From an uncultured Lachnospiraceae bacterium (GTDB lineage: Bacteria > Bacillota > Clostridia > Lachnospirales > Lachnospiraceae), in assembly GCA_910578645.1 (NCBI GenBank), contig CAJTQI010000001.1, positions 124,001 to 188,000 of the forward strand: DNA of 64,000 nt. The letters are read 5' to 3'. The notes below the pieces were generated by a model. The model ran no database searches. It was not told where the DNA came from and saw nothing but the letters and a program-made list of their open reading frames with translations. Below, one piece after another: positions 1 to 8,140 of this stretch. The translations under genes were made by a program, and so were the position numbers. Each line of letters begins with the position of its first letter. Positions within the stretch are counted from its first letter, which is position 1.

Positions 1-1
1 T

Positions 2-2068
2 AGGACGATACCGGATGAGTCAATCTGCGGGGAAAAGTTCCGGTCGTATTTTCATAAGATGGCACAGTTTGTCCTGCTTGTGGAGCGGGCATGGAATATT
101 GTGGAAAGCGGCAGGCTCAGGCAGATGTCATTGGAAGAGCTGCAGGCGTTTAACAGGGAACTATATGAGGATATTCTTCCGGAACATTATGGGGAGAGCT
201 ACGGGAATCCGGACTACGCAGCGGATTGTCTGGGTGAGTCAATGGGAAATATGCTGTCTTTCCTCTATGCGGAGCTGCGGGGAATGATACCTGCGGCTTT
301 TGAACAGAACCGGTTTGGCATGGTAATACGCATGGAACTCTTGCTGGAAATTTACCAGGCATTTGTCGACACGCAGCAGGAAGCCGCCTTGCAGGAAGAA
401 GAGAAAGGTGGCGCAGTACAGGAAGAAGATATCCTGGGACAGTCTATCGTACAGCCGGAGACGGTTCGGCAGATATTATACTGGTATGTAAGCGATTATT
501 ATGAGCCGGAGTCTCTTGAGCGGACGGCGCAGTTATTGTGCCCGGACAAAGACTTCGCTTATCGTATCGTGATGGAGAGTGATTTGAGTGACCTGCGGTA
601 TCTCTATTATTACGGCGAGTATGTGACGGACAATGAACTGCGGACTGCGAAACATCTAAACGGGATGCCGGAGGAGAAAATCAGACTGATGGCGGATACT
701 TATACGGAAGGTTACCGCATCGGTTTTGAGACAGGCAACAAAGACATCTCGCTCAAAAAGACGGTGAATATTCGTTATGGGCTTGGGTTTGAGCGGATGA
801 TACGACAGGCGGTTGTCAATTTTGACCGAATTGGTCTGCATTCTTCCATATACCGTGCCGGGAGCAATATTTTCCAGGGAAGAAGCGTCAACAAAAATGG
901 ATTCTCCGGTGCCAACCCAAATAAACAGTTTGATTATGACCATAAAGAGGACCAGGCGTTGGTACTCGACAAGCTGCTCGTGGAGCGGAAACTGGAATGC
1001 CAGAAGAATGCCTATGAGTGTTATAAGAAAGAGGCGGCGGTGTTCGGCGGCCCCGCGGTGCTTGAGATATTCGGAGAGAAGCCCTTCGCGCCCCAATCAA
1101 AGAAGCATGCATGTAAGCTGACCCAAAAGCAGCAGAAACTTTCCGTGGAGTATGCTTCCAAGGCGGGAGCTTTGCAGAATACGTATATTCCGGGGGAGGA
1201 GAGAAGTTTTACCATTATTGCCTTCCCGGTGCCGGATATCGGAGAGCGGTACGAAGAAATATTCGACGAGATTGTGAAGATTAACACATTGGATTATCAA
1301 TTGTACCAGGGAATCCAGCAGAAGATAATCGATGTTCTGGACAGCGGATTGACCATAAAAGTCAAAGGGTGCGGGGCCAATAGGACGGACCTGTCCATCC
1401 GTCTGCACGAGCTGAGAGAGCCTGATAAGGAGACAAATTTTGAGAACTGTGTGGCGGATGTAAACATCCCGGTGGGAGAAGTGTTTACTTCCCCGGTACT
1501 TTCAGGTACGGAGGGAATTTTGCATGTGACGAGGGTTTTCTTAAACGAACTGGAATACAAAGATATCTGGCTGAAATTTCAGGACGGTATGGTGGTGGAT
1601 TACGGGTGTGCCAATTTCCCCACGGAAGAGGAAAACCGCAAATATATCAAAGACAATGTGTTGTTTCATCACGAGACGCTTCCGCTTGGGGAATTTGCCA
1701 TCGGCACCAATACCACGGCCTATGTGGCGGCCCGTAAGTTTGGTATTGAGGATAAGATGCCGATTCTGATTGCGGAGAAGACAGGGCCGCATTTTGCGGT
1801 GGGTGATACGTGTTACTCCCATGCCGAGAATGTGCGTGTCTATAACCCTGACGGCAAGGAGATTATTGCGAAGGACAATGAAGTGTCGTCTCTACGTGAC
1901 AGGGATGTCAGCAAGGCATATTTCCAGTGCCATACGGATATTACCATCCCTTATGACGAGCTTGGGGAACTGTCGGTAGTTGCGAAGACAGGCAGGACAG
2001 TCCCGATTATCCTGGACGGTCAATTTGTGCTGCCGGGGTGTGAGGAACTCAATCGGGCTTTTGACTGA
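2..2068 (+). CDS. M29-type aminopeptidase, 5'-truncated by window edge
   Basis: The reading frame is open from base 2 to the stop at 2068, so the true start lies outside the window; the first ATG at 59 has no ribosome binding site in front of it. The last ~300 residues carry the pattern of the thermophilic metallo-aminopeptidase family (M29): two metal-binding glutamates in NIPVGEVFTSP and TLPLGEFAIGTN, then a His in EKTGPHFAVGDTCY and a second His/Asp region in SHAENVRVYNPDGKEI. These enzymes remove N-terminal residues from peptides in the cytoplasm using two metal ions. The visible protein is at least 688 residues, far longer than the roughly 400 of classical M29 enzymes; the extra N-terminal ~300 residues look helical and I do not recognise them. 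Confidence 0.85.
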   Translation, partial: RTIPDESICGEKFRSYFHKMAQFVLLVERAWNIVESGRLRQMSLEELQAFNRELYEDILPEHYGESYGNPDYAADCLGESMGNMLSFLYAELRGMIPAAFEQNRFGMVIRMELLLEIYQAFVDTQQEAALQEEEKGGAVQEEDILGQSIVQPETVRQILYWYVSDYYEPESLERTAQLLCPDKDFAYRIVMESDLSDLRYLYYYGEYVTDNELRTAKHLNGMPEEKIRLMADTYTEGYRIGFETGNKDISLKKTVNIRYGLGFERMIRQAVVNFDRIGLHSSIYRAGSNIFQGRSVNKNGFSGANPNKQFDYDHKEDQALVLDKLLVERKLECQKNAYECYKKEAAVFGGPAVLEIFGEKPFAPQSKKHACKLTQKQQKLSVEYASKAGALQNTYIPGEERSFTIIAFPVPDIGERYEEIFDEIVKINTLDYQLYQGIQQKIIDVLDSGLTIKVKGCGANRTDLSIRLHELREPDKETNFENCVADVNIPVGEVFTSPVLSGTEGILHVTRVFLNELEYKDIWLKFQDGMVVDYGCANFPTEEENRKYIKDNVLFHHETLPLGEFAIGTNTTAYVAARKFGIEDKMPILIAEKTGPHFAVGDTCYSHAENVRVYNPDGKEIIAKDNEVSSLRDRDVSKAYFQCHTDITIPYDELGELSVVAKTGRTVPIILDGQFVLPGCEELNRAFD

Positions 2069-2078
2069 TAAAAGATAG

Positions 2079-2107
2079 TTGCGTATCCAAAAAAAATTTA
2101 GTACACT
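2079..2107 (+). promoter_or_regulatory. Candidate sigma-A promoter of the purine cluster
   Basis: TTGCGT at 2079-2084 and TACACT at 2102-2107 are separated by 17 bases and lie in the gap before purE. I looked for a purine riboswitch core in the ~95-base leader and saw none. Confidence 0.45.
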
Positions 2108-2199
2108 GATTATGGGAATTAATGCAAGAAAAACTTCCGGAGGATGTCTGCATAGCGGACGGACAGAGATTAGTTCGACAGATAAAGGAGGAAATCCAT

Positions 2200-2709
2200 A
2201 TGGCACAGGTAGGCATTGTGATGGGTAGTGATTCCGATATGCCCGTGATGGCTAAGGCAGCGGATTTGTTGGAAGACCTTGGCATCTCTTATGAGATGGC
2301 GATTATTTCGGCGCACAGGGAGCCGGATGTGTTTTACGAATATGCGAAGAGCGCGGAGGATAAGGGATTTAAGGTGATTATTGCCGGTGCGGGCAAGGCT
2401 GCCCATCTGCCGGGGATGTGCGCCGCCATTTTCCCTATGCCGGTCATCGGCGTTCCTATGAAAACTTCTGATTTGGGCGGCGTGGATTCCTTGTATTCCA
2501 TTGTGCAGATGCCTTCGGGTATTCCGGTGGCTACGGTGGCCATCAACGGCGGGCAGAATGCGGGTATTCTGGCGGCCAAGATACTTGCCACATCTGACCC
2601 GGCGCTTTTGCAGCGTCTAAAAGACTATACGAGAAGTTTAAAGGAAAGCGTGCAGAAGAAAGACGCCAGACTGCAGGAAGTCGGGTACAAGGATTACATG
2701 ACGATGTAA
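2200..2709 (+). CDS. purE: N5-carboxyaminoimidazole ribonucleotide mutase (PurE)
   Basis: Cytoplasmic enzyme of de novo purine synthesis that forms CAIR, the carboxylated imidazole intermediate. The 169-residue protein has the PurE signatures GSDSDMPVM at residues 9-17, SAHREPD at 37-43 with the catalytic His, and the AGAGKAAHLPGM loop. The ATG at 2200 follows a strong AAAGGAGG; an in-frame upstream extension to 2122 has no such site and no homologous look. No purK is seen in the window, so whether this is a class I mutase or a CO2-using class II enzyme cannot be settled here. First gene of the purE-purM-purN-purD cluster. Confidence 0.95.
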   Translation: MAQVGIVMGSDSDMPVMAKAADLLEDLGISYEMAIISAHREPDVFYEYAKSAEDKGFKVIIAGAGKAAHLPGMCAAIFPMPVIGVPMKTSDLGGVDSLYSIVQMPSGIPVATVAINGGQNAGILAAKILATSDPALLQRLKDYTRSLKESVQKKDARLQEVGYKDYMTM

Positions 2710-2816
2710 ACATTAAGTTGTAAAGGATACTTTTCTATTCGTAGTATTGTAAGGAAAATAATTTATAGTCAGGACTGTGCACACGCTGCGCCGTCCGTAT
2801 ACTCTGGAGGTAGGAC

Positions 2817-3842
2817 ATGGATTACAAGACGGCAGGCGTCGATATCGAGGCAGGTTACCAATCGGTAGAATTGATGAAGAAACACGTAAAAGAGACAATA
2901 CGGCCAGAGGTTTTAGGTGGGCTGGGCGGCTTTTCAGGCGCTTTTTCCATGGAGAAGATAAAACAGATGGAGCATCCGGTGCTCTTGTCCGGGACGGACG
3001 GTGTGGGCACGAAGATTAAGCTTGCTTTCCTTATGGATAAGCATGATACAGTGGGAATTGATTGTGTCGCCATGTGTATCAACGATGTGGCCTGCGCGGG
3101 CGGCGAGCCTTTGTTTTTCCTGGATTATATTGCCTGCGGCAAAAATTATCCGGAGAAGATTGCCACAATTGTCAGCGGCGTGGCGGAAGGATGCAGACAG
3201 GCGGGGGCGGCACTGATTGGCGGCGAGACCGCGGAGCATCCGGGGCTGATGCCGGAAGATGAGTATGACCTGGCCGGGTTTGCAGTGGGTGTGGCGGATG
3301 AAAAAGACCTGATTACCGGCGCGCATATCAAACCGGGCGATGTTTTGGTTGGCATTGCATCTTCCGGTGTACATAGCAATGGTTTTTCACTGGTGCGCAA
3401 AGTGTTTGAGATGACGAAAGAGAGCTTGGACACATACTATGAGGAATTGGGCATGACACTTGGCGAGGCGTTGATTACGCCTACCAGGATTTATGTCAAG
3501 GCGTTGCAGGCTGTCCGTGGCGCGGACATCGTGATTAAAGGATGCAGCCATATTACGGGCGGCGGCTTCTATGAGAATATCCCCAGAATGCTTCCCGATG
3601 GCGTTAAGGCTGTAATCCATAAGGACAGTTATCCGGTTCCGCCGATTTTCAAATTGCTGCAAAAGACGGGGAATCTGGAAGAGAAGATGATGTACAACAC
3701 CTATAACATGGGTCTTGGTATGGTCCTGGCAGTGGACGCTGCGGATGCGGACAGGACGGTTGCCGCATTAAAAGAGGCAGGCGAGGCGGCTTACATCGTT
3801 GGTAAGATAGAAAAAGGAACCAAGGAAGCAGAGTTAGATTGA
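2817..3842 (+). CDS. purM: Phosphoribosylformylglycinamidine cyclo-ligase (AIR synthetase)
   Basis: Closes the imidazole ring, turning FGAM into AIR with ATP. The 341-residue length is normal for PurM. Visible hallmarks are the substrate loop LLSGTDGVGTK, the metal/ATP region CVAMCINDVACAGGEPLFFLD (read in two parts), IGGETAEHPG and the C-terminal ITGGGFYENIPR. The ATG at 2817 follows GGAGGTAGGAC. A gap of 107 bases separates it from purE, and its TGA overlaps a possible TTG start of the next frame, so translation into purN may be coupled. Confidence 0.95.
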   Translation: MDYKTAGVDIEAGYQSVELMKKHVKETIRPEVLGGLGGFSGAFSMEKIKQMEHPVLLSGTDGVGTKIKLAFLMDKHDTVGIDCVAMCINDVACAGGEPLFFLDYIACGKNYPEKIATIVSGVAEGCRQAGAALIGGETAEHPGLMPEDEYDLAGFAVGVADEKDLITGAHIKPGDVLVGIASSGVHSNGFSLVRKVFEMTKESLDTYYEELGMTLGEALITPTRIYVKALQAVRGADIVIKGCSHITGGGFYENIPRMLPDGVKAVIHKDSYPVPPIFKLLQKTGNLEEKMMYNTYNMGLGMVLAVDAADADRTVAALKEAGEAAYIVGKIEKGTKEAELD

Positions 3843-3883
3843 AAAATCGGACGACAAAAATACGCGGCAGAGAGGCAGTTGGG

Positions 3884-4519
3884 ATGCTTAAAATAGCGGT
3901 ATGTGTGTCTGGAGGCGGCACAAACCTGCAGGCGCTTATTGATGGGGTGAACAAGGGGCTGATTGCGAATACCAGGATTGTCCGGGTGATTAGCAATAAC
4001 AGGAATGCTTATGCGTTGGAACGGGCGGCGCAGGCAGGAATTGATGCGCTATGTGTATCGCCCCGGGATTTTGATGACAGGGAGCAGTTTAACAAAGCGC
4101 TCGTCAGGGCAGTGGATGAGGCAGAGCCGGATTTGGTTGTATTAGCGGGTTTTCTCGTGGTGATTCCGCCTGAGTTGATAAGAAAATATGAGAATCGGAT
4201 TGTCAACATACATCCGTCTCTGATTCCCTCTTTTTGCGGTACCGGATATTATGGGCTGAAAGTCCATGAGGCAGCGCTTGCAAGAGGCGTGAAGGTTACG
4301 GGTGCGACGGTACATTTCGTGGATGAGGGAACGGATACGGGACCTATCATCATGCAGAAGCCGGTGGCGGTGCAGGCGGGTGATACGCCGGAGATTTTAC
4401 AGCGGCGGGTGATGGAAGAGGCGGAATGGGTGATTCTGCCTCAGAGCATTAACCTGATTGCAAGCGGTAAGGTGCAGGTAGTGGACGGGCATGTGGAAAT
4501 AGATTCCAGGAAAGGCTAG
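3884..4519 (+). CDS. purN: Phosphoribosylglycinamide formyltransferase
   Basis: Transfers a formyl group from 10-formyl-THF to GAR. The 211-residue protein has the N-terminal nucleotide loop VCVSGGGTNLQALIDG, the catalytic NIHPSLIP (Asn and His) and the DEGTDTGPII segment with the catalytic Asp, as in the PurN family. I chose the ATG at 3884, preceded by AGAGAGG, because it gives a normal N-terminus; an in-frame TTG at 3839 overlapping the purM stop would add 15 residues with no family character. The family usually has a P-rich loop after NIHPSLIP; here it reads SFCGTGYYG, an unremarkable variant. Confidence 0.93.
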   Translation: MLKIAVCVSGGGTNLQALIDGVNKGLIANTRIVRVISNNRNAYALERAAQAGIDALCVSPRDFDDREQFNKALVRAVDEAEPDLVVLAGFLVVIPPELIRKYENRIVNIHPSLIPSFCGTGYYGLKVHEAALARGVKVTGATVHFVDEGTDTGPIIMQKPVAVQAGDTPEILQRRVMEEAEWVILPQSINLIASGKVQVVDGHVEIDSRKG

Positions 4520-4527
4520 GTATACCA

Positions 4528-5799
4528 ATGAAAGTATTAATCGTGGGAAGCGGAGGCAGGGAACATGCAATCGCGGCAAGCGTGGCGAAAAGCCCACAGG
4601 TTGACAAGATTTACTGTGCGCCGGGGAATGCCGGCATAGGACAGCTTGCGGAATGTGTTCCTATTGGCGCCATGGAGTTCGACAGGTTGGTGGCGTTTGC
4701 CAGAGAAAAAGAAATTGACCTGACCATCGTTGGCATGGACGACCCCCTTGTGGGCGGGCTTGTGGACGAGATGGAGGCGGCGGGACTTCGGGTGTTCGGC
4801 CCAAGGAAGAATGCCGCCATATTGGAGGGCAGCAAGGCTTTTTCCAAGGATTTGATGAAAAAATATCATATTCCGACGGCAGACTATGAGAACTTCGATG
4901 ACCCTGAGAAAGCATTGGCATACTTGGAGAAAGCGAAGATGCCGGTTGTCTTGAAGGCTGACGGGCTTGCGCTTGGCAAGGGCGTGCTGATTTGCCAGAC
5001 TCTTGAGGAGGCGAAAAAGGGCGTCAAAACGATTATGGAAGACAAGAAGTTCGGAGAGGCGGGCAGCCGGATGGTTGTGGAAGAATTTATGACAGGGCGT
5101 GAAGTTTCCGTGCTCTCCTTTGTGGACGGCAAAACCATTCGGATTATGTCTTCTGCCCAGGACCACAAACGGGCCTTGGACGGAGACAAGGGGCTAAATA
5201 CAGGCGGCATGGGGACATTTTCTCCCAGCCCGTTTTATACGCCGCAGGTGGACGCTTTTTGCCGTAAATATATCTATCAGGCAACGGTGGACGCCATGGC
5301 GGCGGAAGGGCGTCCTTTTAAGGGCGTGATTTTCTTCGGGTTGATGTTAACTGAGAACGGGCCGCGCGTATTGGAGTACAATGCCAGGTTCGGGGACCCT
5401 GAGGCGCAAGTGGTTCTTCCGCGTATGAAAAATGATATGATTGACGTAGTAAATGCATGTATTGACGGTACTTTGGACCAGACAGACCTGGTCTTTGAAG
5501 ACAATGCGGCGGTCTGTGTGGTGTTGGCCTCCAAAGGGTACCCGGTATCCTATGAAAAGGGATTCGTGATTGAAGGTTTGGAACATTTTGACGGTAAAGA
5601 GGGGTACTATTGTTTCCATGCCGGGACAAAGCAGACAGAGGAGGGAATTGTCACCAATGGCGGGCGTGTCCTGGGGGTCACGGCAAAAGGGCAGGATTTG
5701 AAGGAAGCGCGCTCAAATGCTTACCGGGCCACAGAGTGGGTGTCTTTTGATAATAAATACATGAGGAGAGATATTGGCAAGGCGATTGACGAGGCATAG
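4528..5799 (+). CDS. purD: Phosphoribosylamine-glycine ligase (GAR synthetase)
   Basis: ATP-grasp enzyme that joins glycine to phosphoribosylamine, the second step of purine synthesis. The 423-residue protein begins with the Rossmann-type GSGGREHAIA, has the ATP-grasp lysine region PVVLKADGLALGKGV, the QDHKRALDGDKGLNTGGMG motif (in two parts) and the FGDPEAQVVLPR metal-binding signature. It lies only eight bases after purN with an AGG-rich ribosome site, so purN and purD are almost certainly cotranscribed. Confidence 0.95.
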   Translation: MKVLIVGSGGREHAIAASVAKSPQVDKIYCAPGNAGIGQLAECVPIGAMEFDRLVAFAREKEIDLTIVGMDDPLVGGLVDEMEAAGLRVFGPRKNAAILEGSKAFSKDLMKKYHIPTADYENFDDPEKALAYLEKAKMPVVLKADGLALGKGVLICQTLEEAKKGVKTIMEDKKFGEAGSRMVVEEFMTGREVSVLSFVDGKTIRIMSSAQDHKRALDGDKGLNTGGMGTFSPSPFYTPQVDAFCRKYIYQATVDAMAAEGRPFKGVIFFGLMLTENGPRVLEYNARFGDPEAQVVLPRMKNDMIDVVNACIDGTLDQTDLVFEDNAAVCVVLASKGYPVSYEKGFVIEGLEHFDGKEGYYCFHAGTKQTEEGIVTNGGRVLGVTAKGQDLKEARSNAYRATEWVSFDNKYMRRDIGKAIDEA

Positions 5800-5840
5800 G
5801 CAGGCGTGGGTGTAAAAGGTGTGAAGGGAGAAACGGGGCT

Positions 5841-6323
5841 ATGAGCAGCAGAGAAGAAAAAACAGAGAATCTAGTTAAGAGTTTGATTGACAGTTATAAC
5901 AGGCCGATGACTTGTGAAGAATGCGGCGGGATTATGATTTTCAAAGGTGTGGGCGAGTACAAGTGCGAGGATTGCGGCAGCATCGAATATGATGATTACG
6001 GCAAGGTGCGCAATTATCTGGAAAGACATGCGGGCGCTACGACTGCGGATGTATCCGAAGCCACAGGCGTATCACAGAAGTCTATCCGGGATATGCTCAA
6101 AGAGTCACGGTTGGAGATTGCGCCAAATTCTAACACGTTCATGAAATGCGAAATTTGTGGGGGAGTCGTTCGCTCAGGCAGGTATTGCAGCAGATGTGAA
6201 GCGGCATACCACAAAGAGATTGAAGAAAAGGCAAGGTCTTCCAGAAACCTCAATATGGCCGGTTTCGGTACGGAGAAAACAAGAGGCGAGGAAGGTGCGA
6301 AACGTTTTACAAGGGAATTGTAA
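5841..6323 (+). CDS. Two-zinc-ribbon regulatory-type protein (YvyF-like)
   Basis: A 160-residue soluble protein with two Cys4 zinc ribbons: CEECGG...CEDCG near residues 25-44 and CEICGG...CSRCE near 102-118. Between them lies a short helix-turn-helix-like segment (TTADVSEATGVSQKSIRDML). This arrangement resembles the flagellar-operon protein family exemplified by YvyF, but no flagellar genes are in the window. Start ATG 5841 follows GAAGGGAG. A role in gene regulation is inferred only from the fold; the partner is unknown. It sits between the purine cluster and an SH3-domain membrane protein. Confidence 0.6.
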   Translation: MSSREEKTENLVKSLIDSYNRPMTCEECGGIMIFKGVGEYKCEDCGSIEYDDYGKVRNYLERHAGATTADVSEATGVSQKSIRDMLKESRLEIAPNSNTFMKCEICGGVVRSGRYCSRCEAAYHKEIEEKARSSRNLNMAGFGTEKTRGEEGAKRFTREL

Positions 6324-6349
6324 AGGGCCTAAAGGGAGAAAGAAAAATT

Positions 6350-7717
6350 ATGGTACAGAAGAACAGACGTATAGCAGGGGGGAAGAAACGTTTCTTGTGG
6401 GGGTTGGCAACGGCTGTGGGCATGATTGCGGCCGTATGGTGTATGCCGTGTACCGTGCGTGCGGAGTTTACCGGAACCGTGAAAGTTGGCTCGGCGAAAA
6501 TACGTGCGAATACGGATACAAGCAGTGCGGTCGTAGGAAGTGCGGCGCAGGGGAAAACCATTACCCTGACGGGTGAGACGAAAGATGCTTCCGGCGTAAC
6601 GTGGTATCAGGTGTATGTGGATGCCAATACGACGGGTTATATCCGTGCGGATTTGGTAGACAAAAACGGTGACGGCGAGCTTCCGCAGCTTTCGGCGGGC
6701 GACAGCTCCCAGGCGGGCGGACAGGGCGATGCGGCTCAGGAAGGCGGAGAAGGTTCCCAGGCGTCAGACGCTGCGGAGACTCCCATGGATGCCCAGTACG
6801 CTATGATTTCCGCCGGCTCTGCAAAGGTCAGGACGGGACCGTCTACCAATGACAGTACCGTTGCCAGTCTGGATAAAGACAGCCGGGTGGTGGTGAGTGG
6901 ACAGTCAAACGGCAGTGACGGCAAGGTGTGGTATTATGTCACATTTACGGCGGAGGACAATTCGGAAAAAAATGGTTTTGTCCGTTCTGACTTGATGACG
7001 TTGGGTGATATGGTTCCTGTACCGGAGGAGGAAGCGCCCCAGGAGCCAGAACCGGAGCCAGAGCCGGAACCTTCTGTCAATAATGATTATGAGCTTGTGT
7101 ACCAACAGGAAGCGGACGGTACCTACACATGGTATCTGCATGATAATGTAGGGCATACCAAACAGAAACTGCAGCAGATTTTGGATGCGGCGACTCAGGG
7201 ACAGAGTGTAGATGCGTCTGAGGATGCGAAGGTATTGGTACGGCAGAGAATTGCGATTGTCGCGCTTGGCATTCTTTCGGGTGTGTTGGTTATTGTGATT
7301 ATCGTCATGGCGGTGAAGTTAAGAGATGCGTATTACGAGGAATACGAGGATGACGACGACGATGACGACGATGAGGATGACGAAGAGGAAGAAGACGACG
7401 AAGAAGAGATTGTGCCGGGCAGAAGACGCCGGGGGCAGGAGATAGAAGAGACACCGTCAAGAAGAAGGCGCAGCGGACAGGCAGAAGAGACTATATCGGT
7501 GCGCAGGCGCCGTACGGAAGATGAGGAAACGGAACGTCCGGCGCGCGCAAGAGCGGCAAGAGAGAACAGGAAATCCGGTATGCGCGAGGTGGAGTACCAG
7601 GAGGACGTGAGCGACAATGTACTTGTGAAGTCCACACCCAAGCGCAAAGCTAAGAATTTCCTGATTGACGATGATGATTTAGAGTTTGGGTTTTTAAATA
7701 TGGAAGACAAAGACTAA
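6350..7717 (+). CDS. Secreted/membrane protein with two bacterial SH3 domains and acidic tail
   Basis: 455 residues. A signal peptide spans about residues 13-38 with a likely cut after VRA. Two bacterial SH3 domains follow (about 40-105 and 150-218), both with the family's VKVRTGPST / AKIRANTDTSSAVVG style start. A Pro/Glu linker precedes a single membrane segment near residues 302-322. The cytoplasmic tail opens with an almost pure Asp/Glu run (about 332-353), continues with Arg-rich blocks (RRRR, SRRRRS, VRRRR) and ends in an acidic IDDDDLEFG segment. SH3b domains commonly bind peptidoglycan, so a wall-sensing or anchoring role is an inference. I do not recognise the tail. Confidence 0.7.
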   Translation: MVQKNRRIAGGKKRFLWGLATAVGMIAAVWCMPCTVRAEFTGTVKVGSAKIRANTDTSSAVVGSAAQGKTITLTGETKDASGVTWYQVYVDANTTGYIRADLVDKNGDGELPQLSAGDSSQAGGQGDAAQEGGEGSQASDAAETPMDAQYAMISAGSAKVRTGPSTNDSTVASLDKDSRVVVSGQSNGSDGKVWYYVTFTAEDNSEKNGFVRSDLMTLGDMVPVPEEEAPQEPEPEPEPEPSVNNDYELVYQQEADGTYTWYLHDNVGHTKQKLQQILDAATQGQSVDASEDAKVLVRQRIAIVALGILSGVLVIVIIVMAVKLRDAYYEEYEDDDDDDDDEDDEEEEDDEEEIVPGRRRRGQEIEETPSRRRRSGQAEETISVRRRRTEDEETERPARARAARENRKSGMREVEYQEDVSDNVLVKSTPKRKAKNFLIDDDDLEFGFLNMEDKD

Positions 7718-7756
7718 TTGGTTTTATGTGCACCGGATAATAAGAGTGGCAGGAGA

Positions 7757-8140
7757 ATGTTCATAGAGATAGATTTTAACAGTGATGAGGCAATCTATAT
7801 ACAGTTGCGCAACCAGATTATACATGGAATCGCAACTTCACAGTTCCAGGAGGGAGATATGCTTCCTTCTGTCAGGCAGCTTGCGGATACAATCGGTATC
7901 AATATGCATACGGTAAATAAGGCATATACCGTGTTGAAACAGGAAGGGTATGTCAAGGTGGACCGCAGGCGGGGAGCCATGATTGCGATAGATATCGACA
8001 GGATAAAGGCGCTTGATATGGTGCGCAGACAATTGCAGGTGACATTGGCACAGGCAAGCTGTAAGAATATTTCCAGGGAAGAAGTGCATGCTCTTATAGA
8101 TGAAATATATGAAGACTATGGGAAAGGAATGGATTATTGA
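7757..8140 (+). CDS. GntR family (YtrA subfamily) transcriptional regulator
   Basis: 127 residues. The N-terminal winged helix-turn-helix reads PSVRQLADTIGINMHTVNKA followed by YTVLKQEGYVKV, typical of the YtrA branch of GntR regulators, with only a short C-terminal helical part. The ATG at 7757 gives the MFIEIDFNSDEAIYIQ start characteristic of the branch; the upstream TTG at 7718 would add 13 unrelated residues. The stop TGA overlaps the clpC ATG (TGATG), so the two are translationally coupled. In model Firmicutes clpC is controlled by CtsR; here a GntR protein takes that position, which suggests, without proving, that it controls this operon. Confidence 0.9.
   Translation: MFIEIDFNSDEAIYIQLRNQIIHGIATSQFQEGDMLPSVRQLADTIGINMHTVNKAYTVLKQEGYVKVDRRRGAMIAIDIDRIKALDMVRRQLQVTLAQASCKNISREEVHALIDEIYEDYGKGMDY

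Noticed and set aside
2069..2199. Purine riboswitch before purE
   Set aside because: The gap has a promoter but no conserved riboswitch core or T-run terminator hairpin.
7333..7710. Minus-strand frame with long serine runs
   Set aside because: It is the complement of the Asp/Glu run of the SH3-domain protein; no ribosome site or family character.
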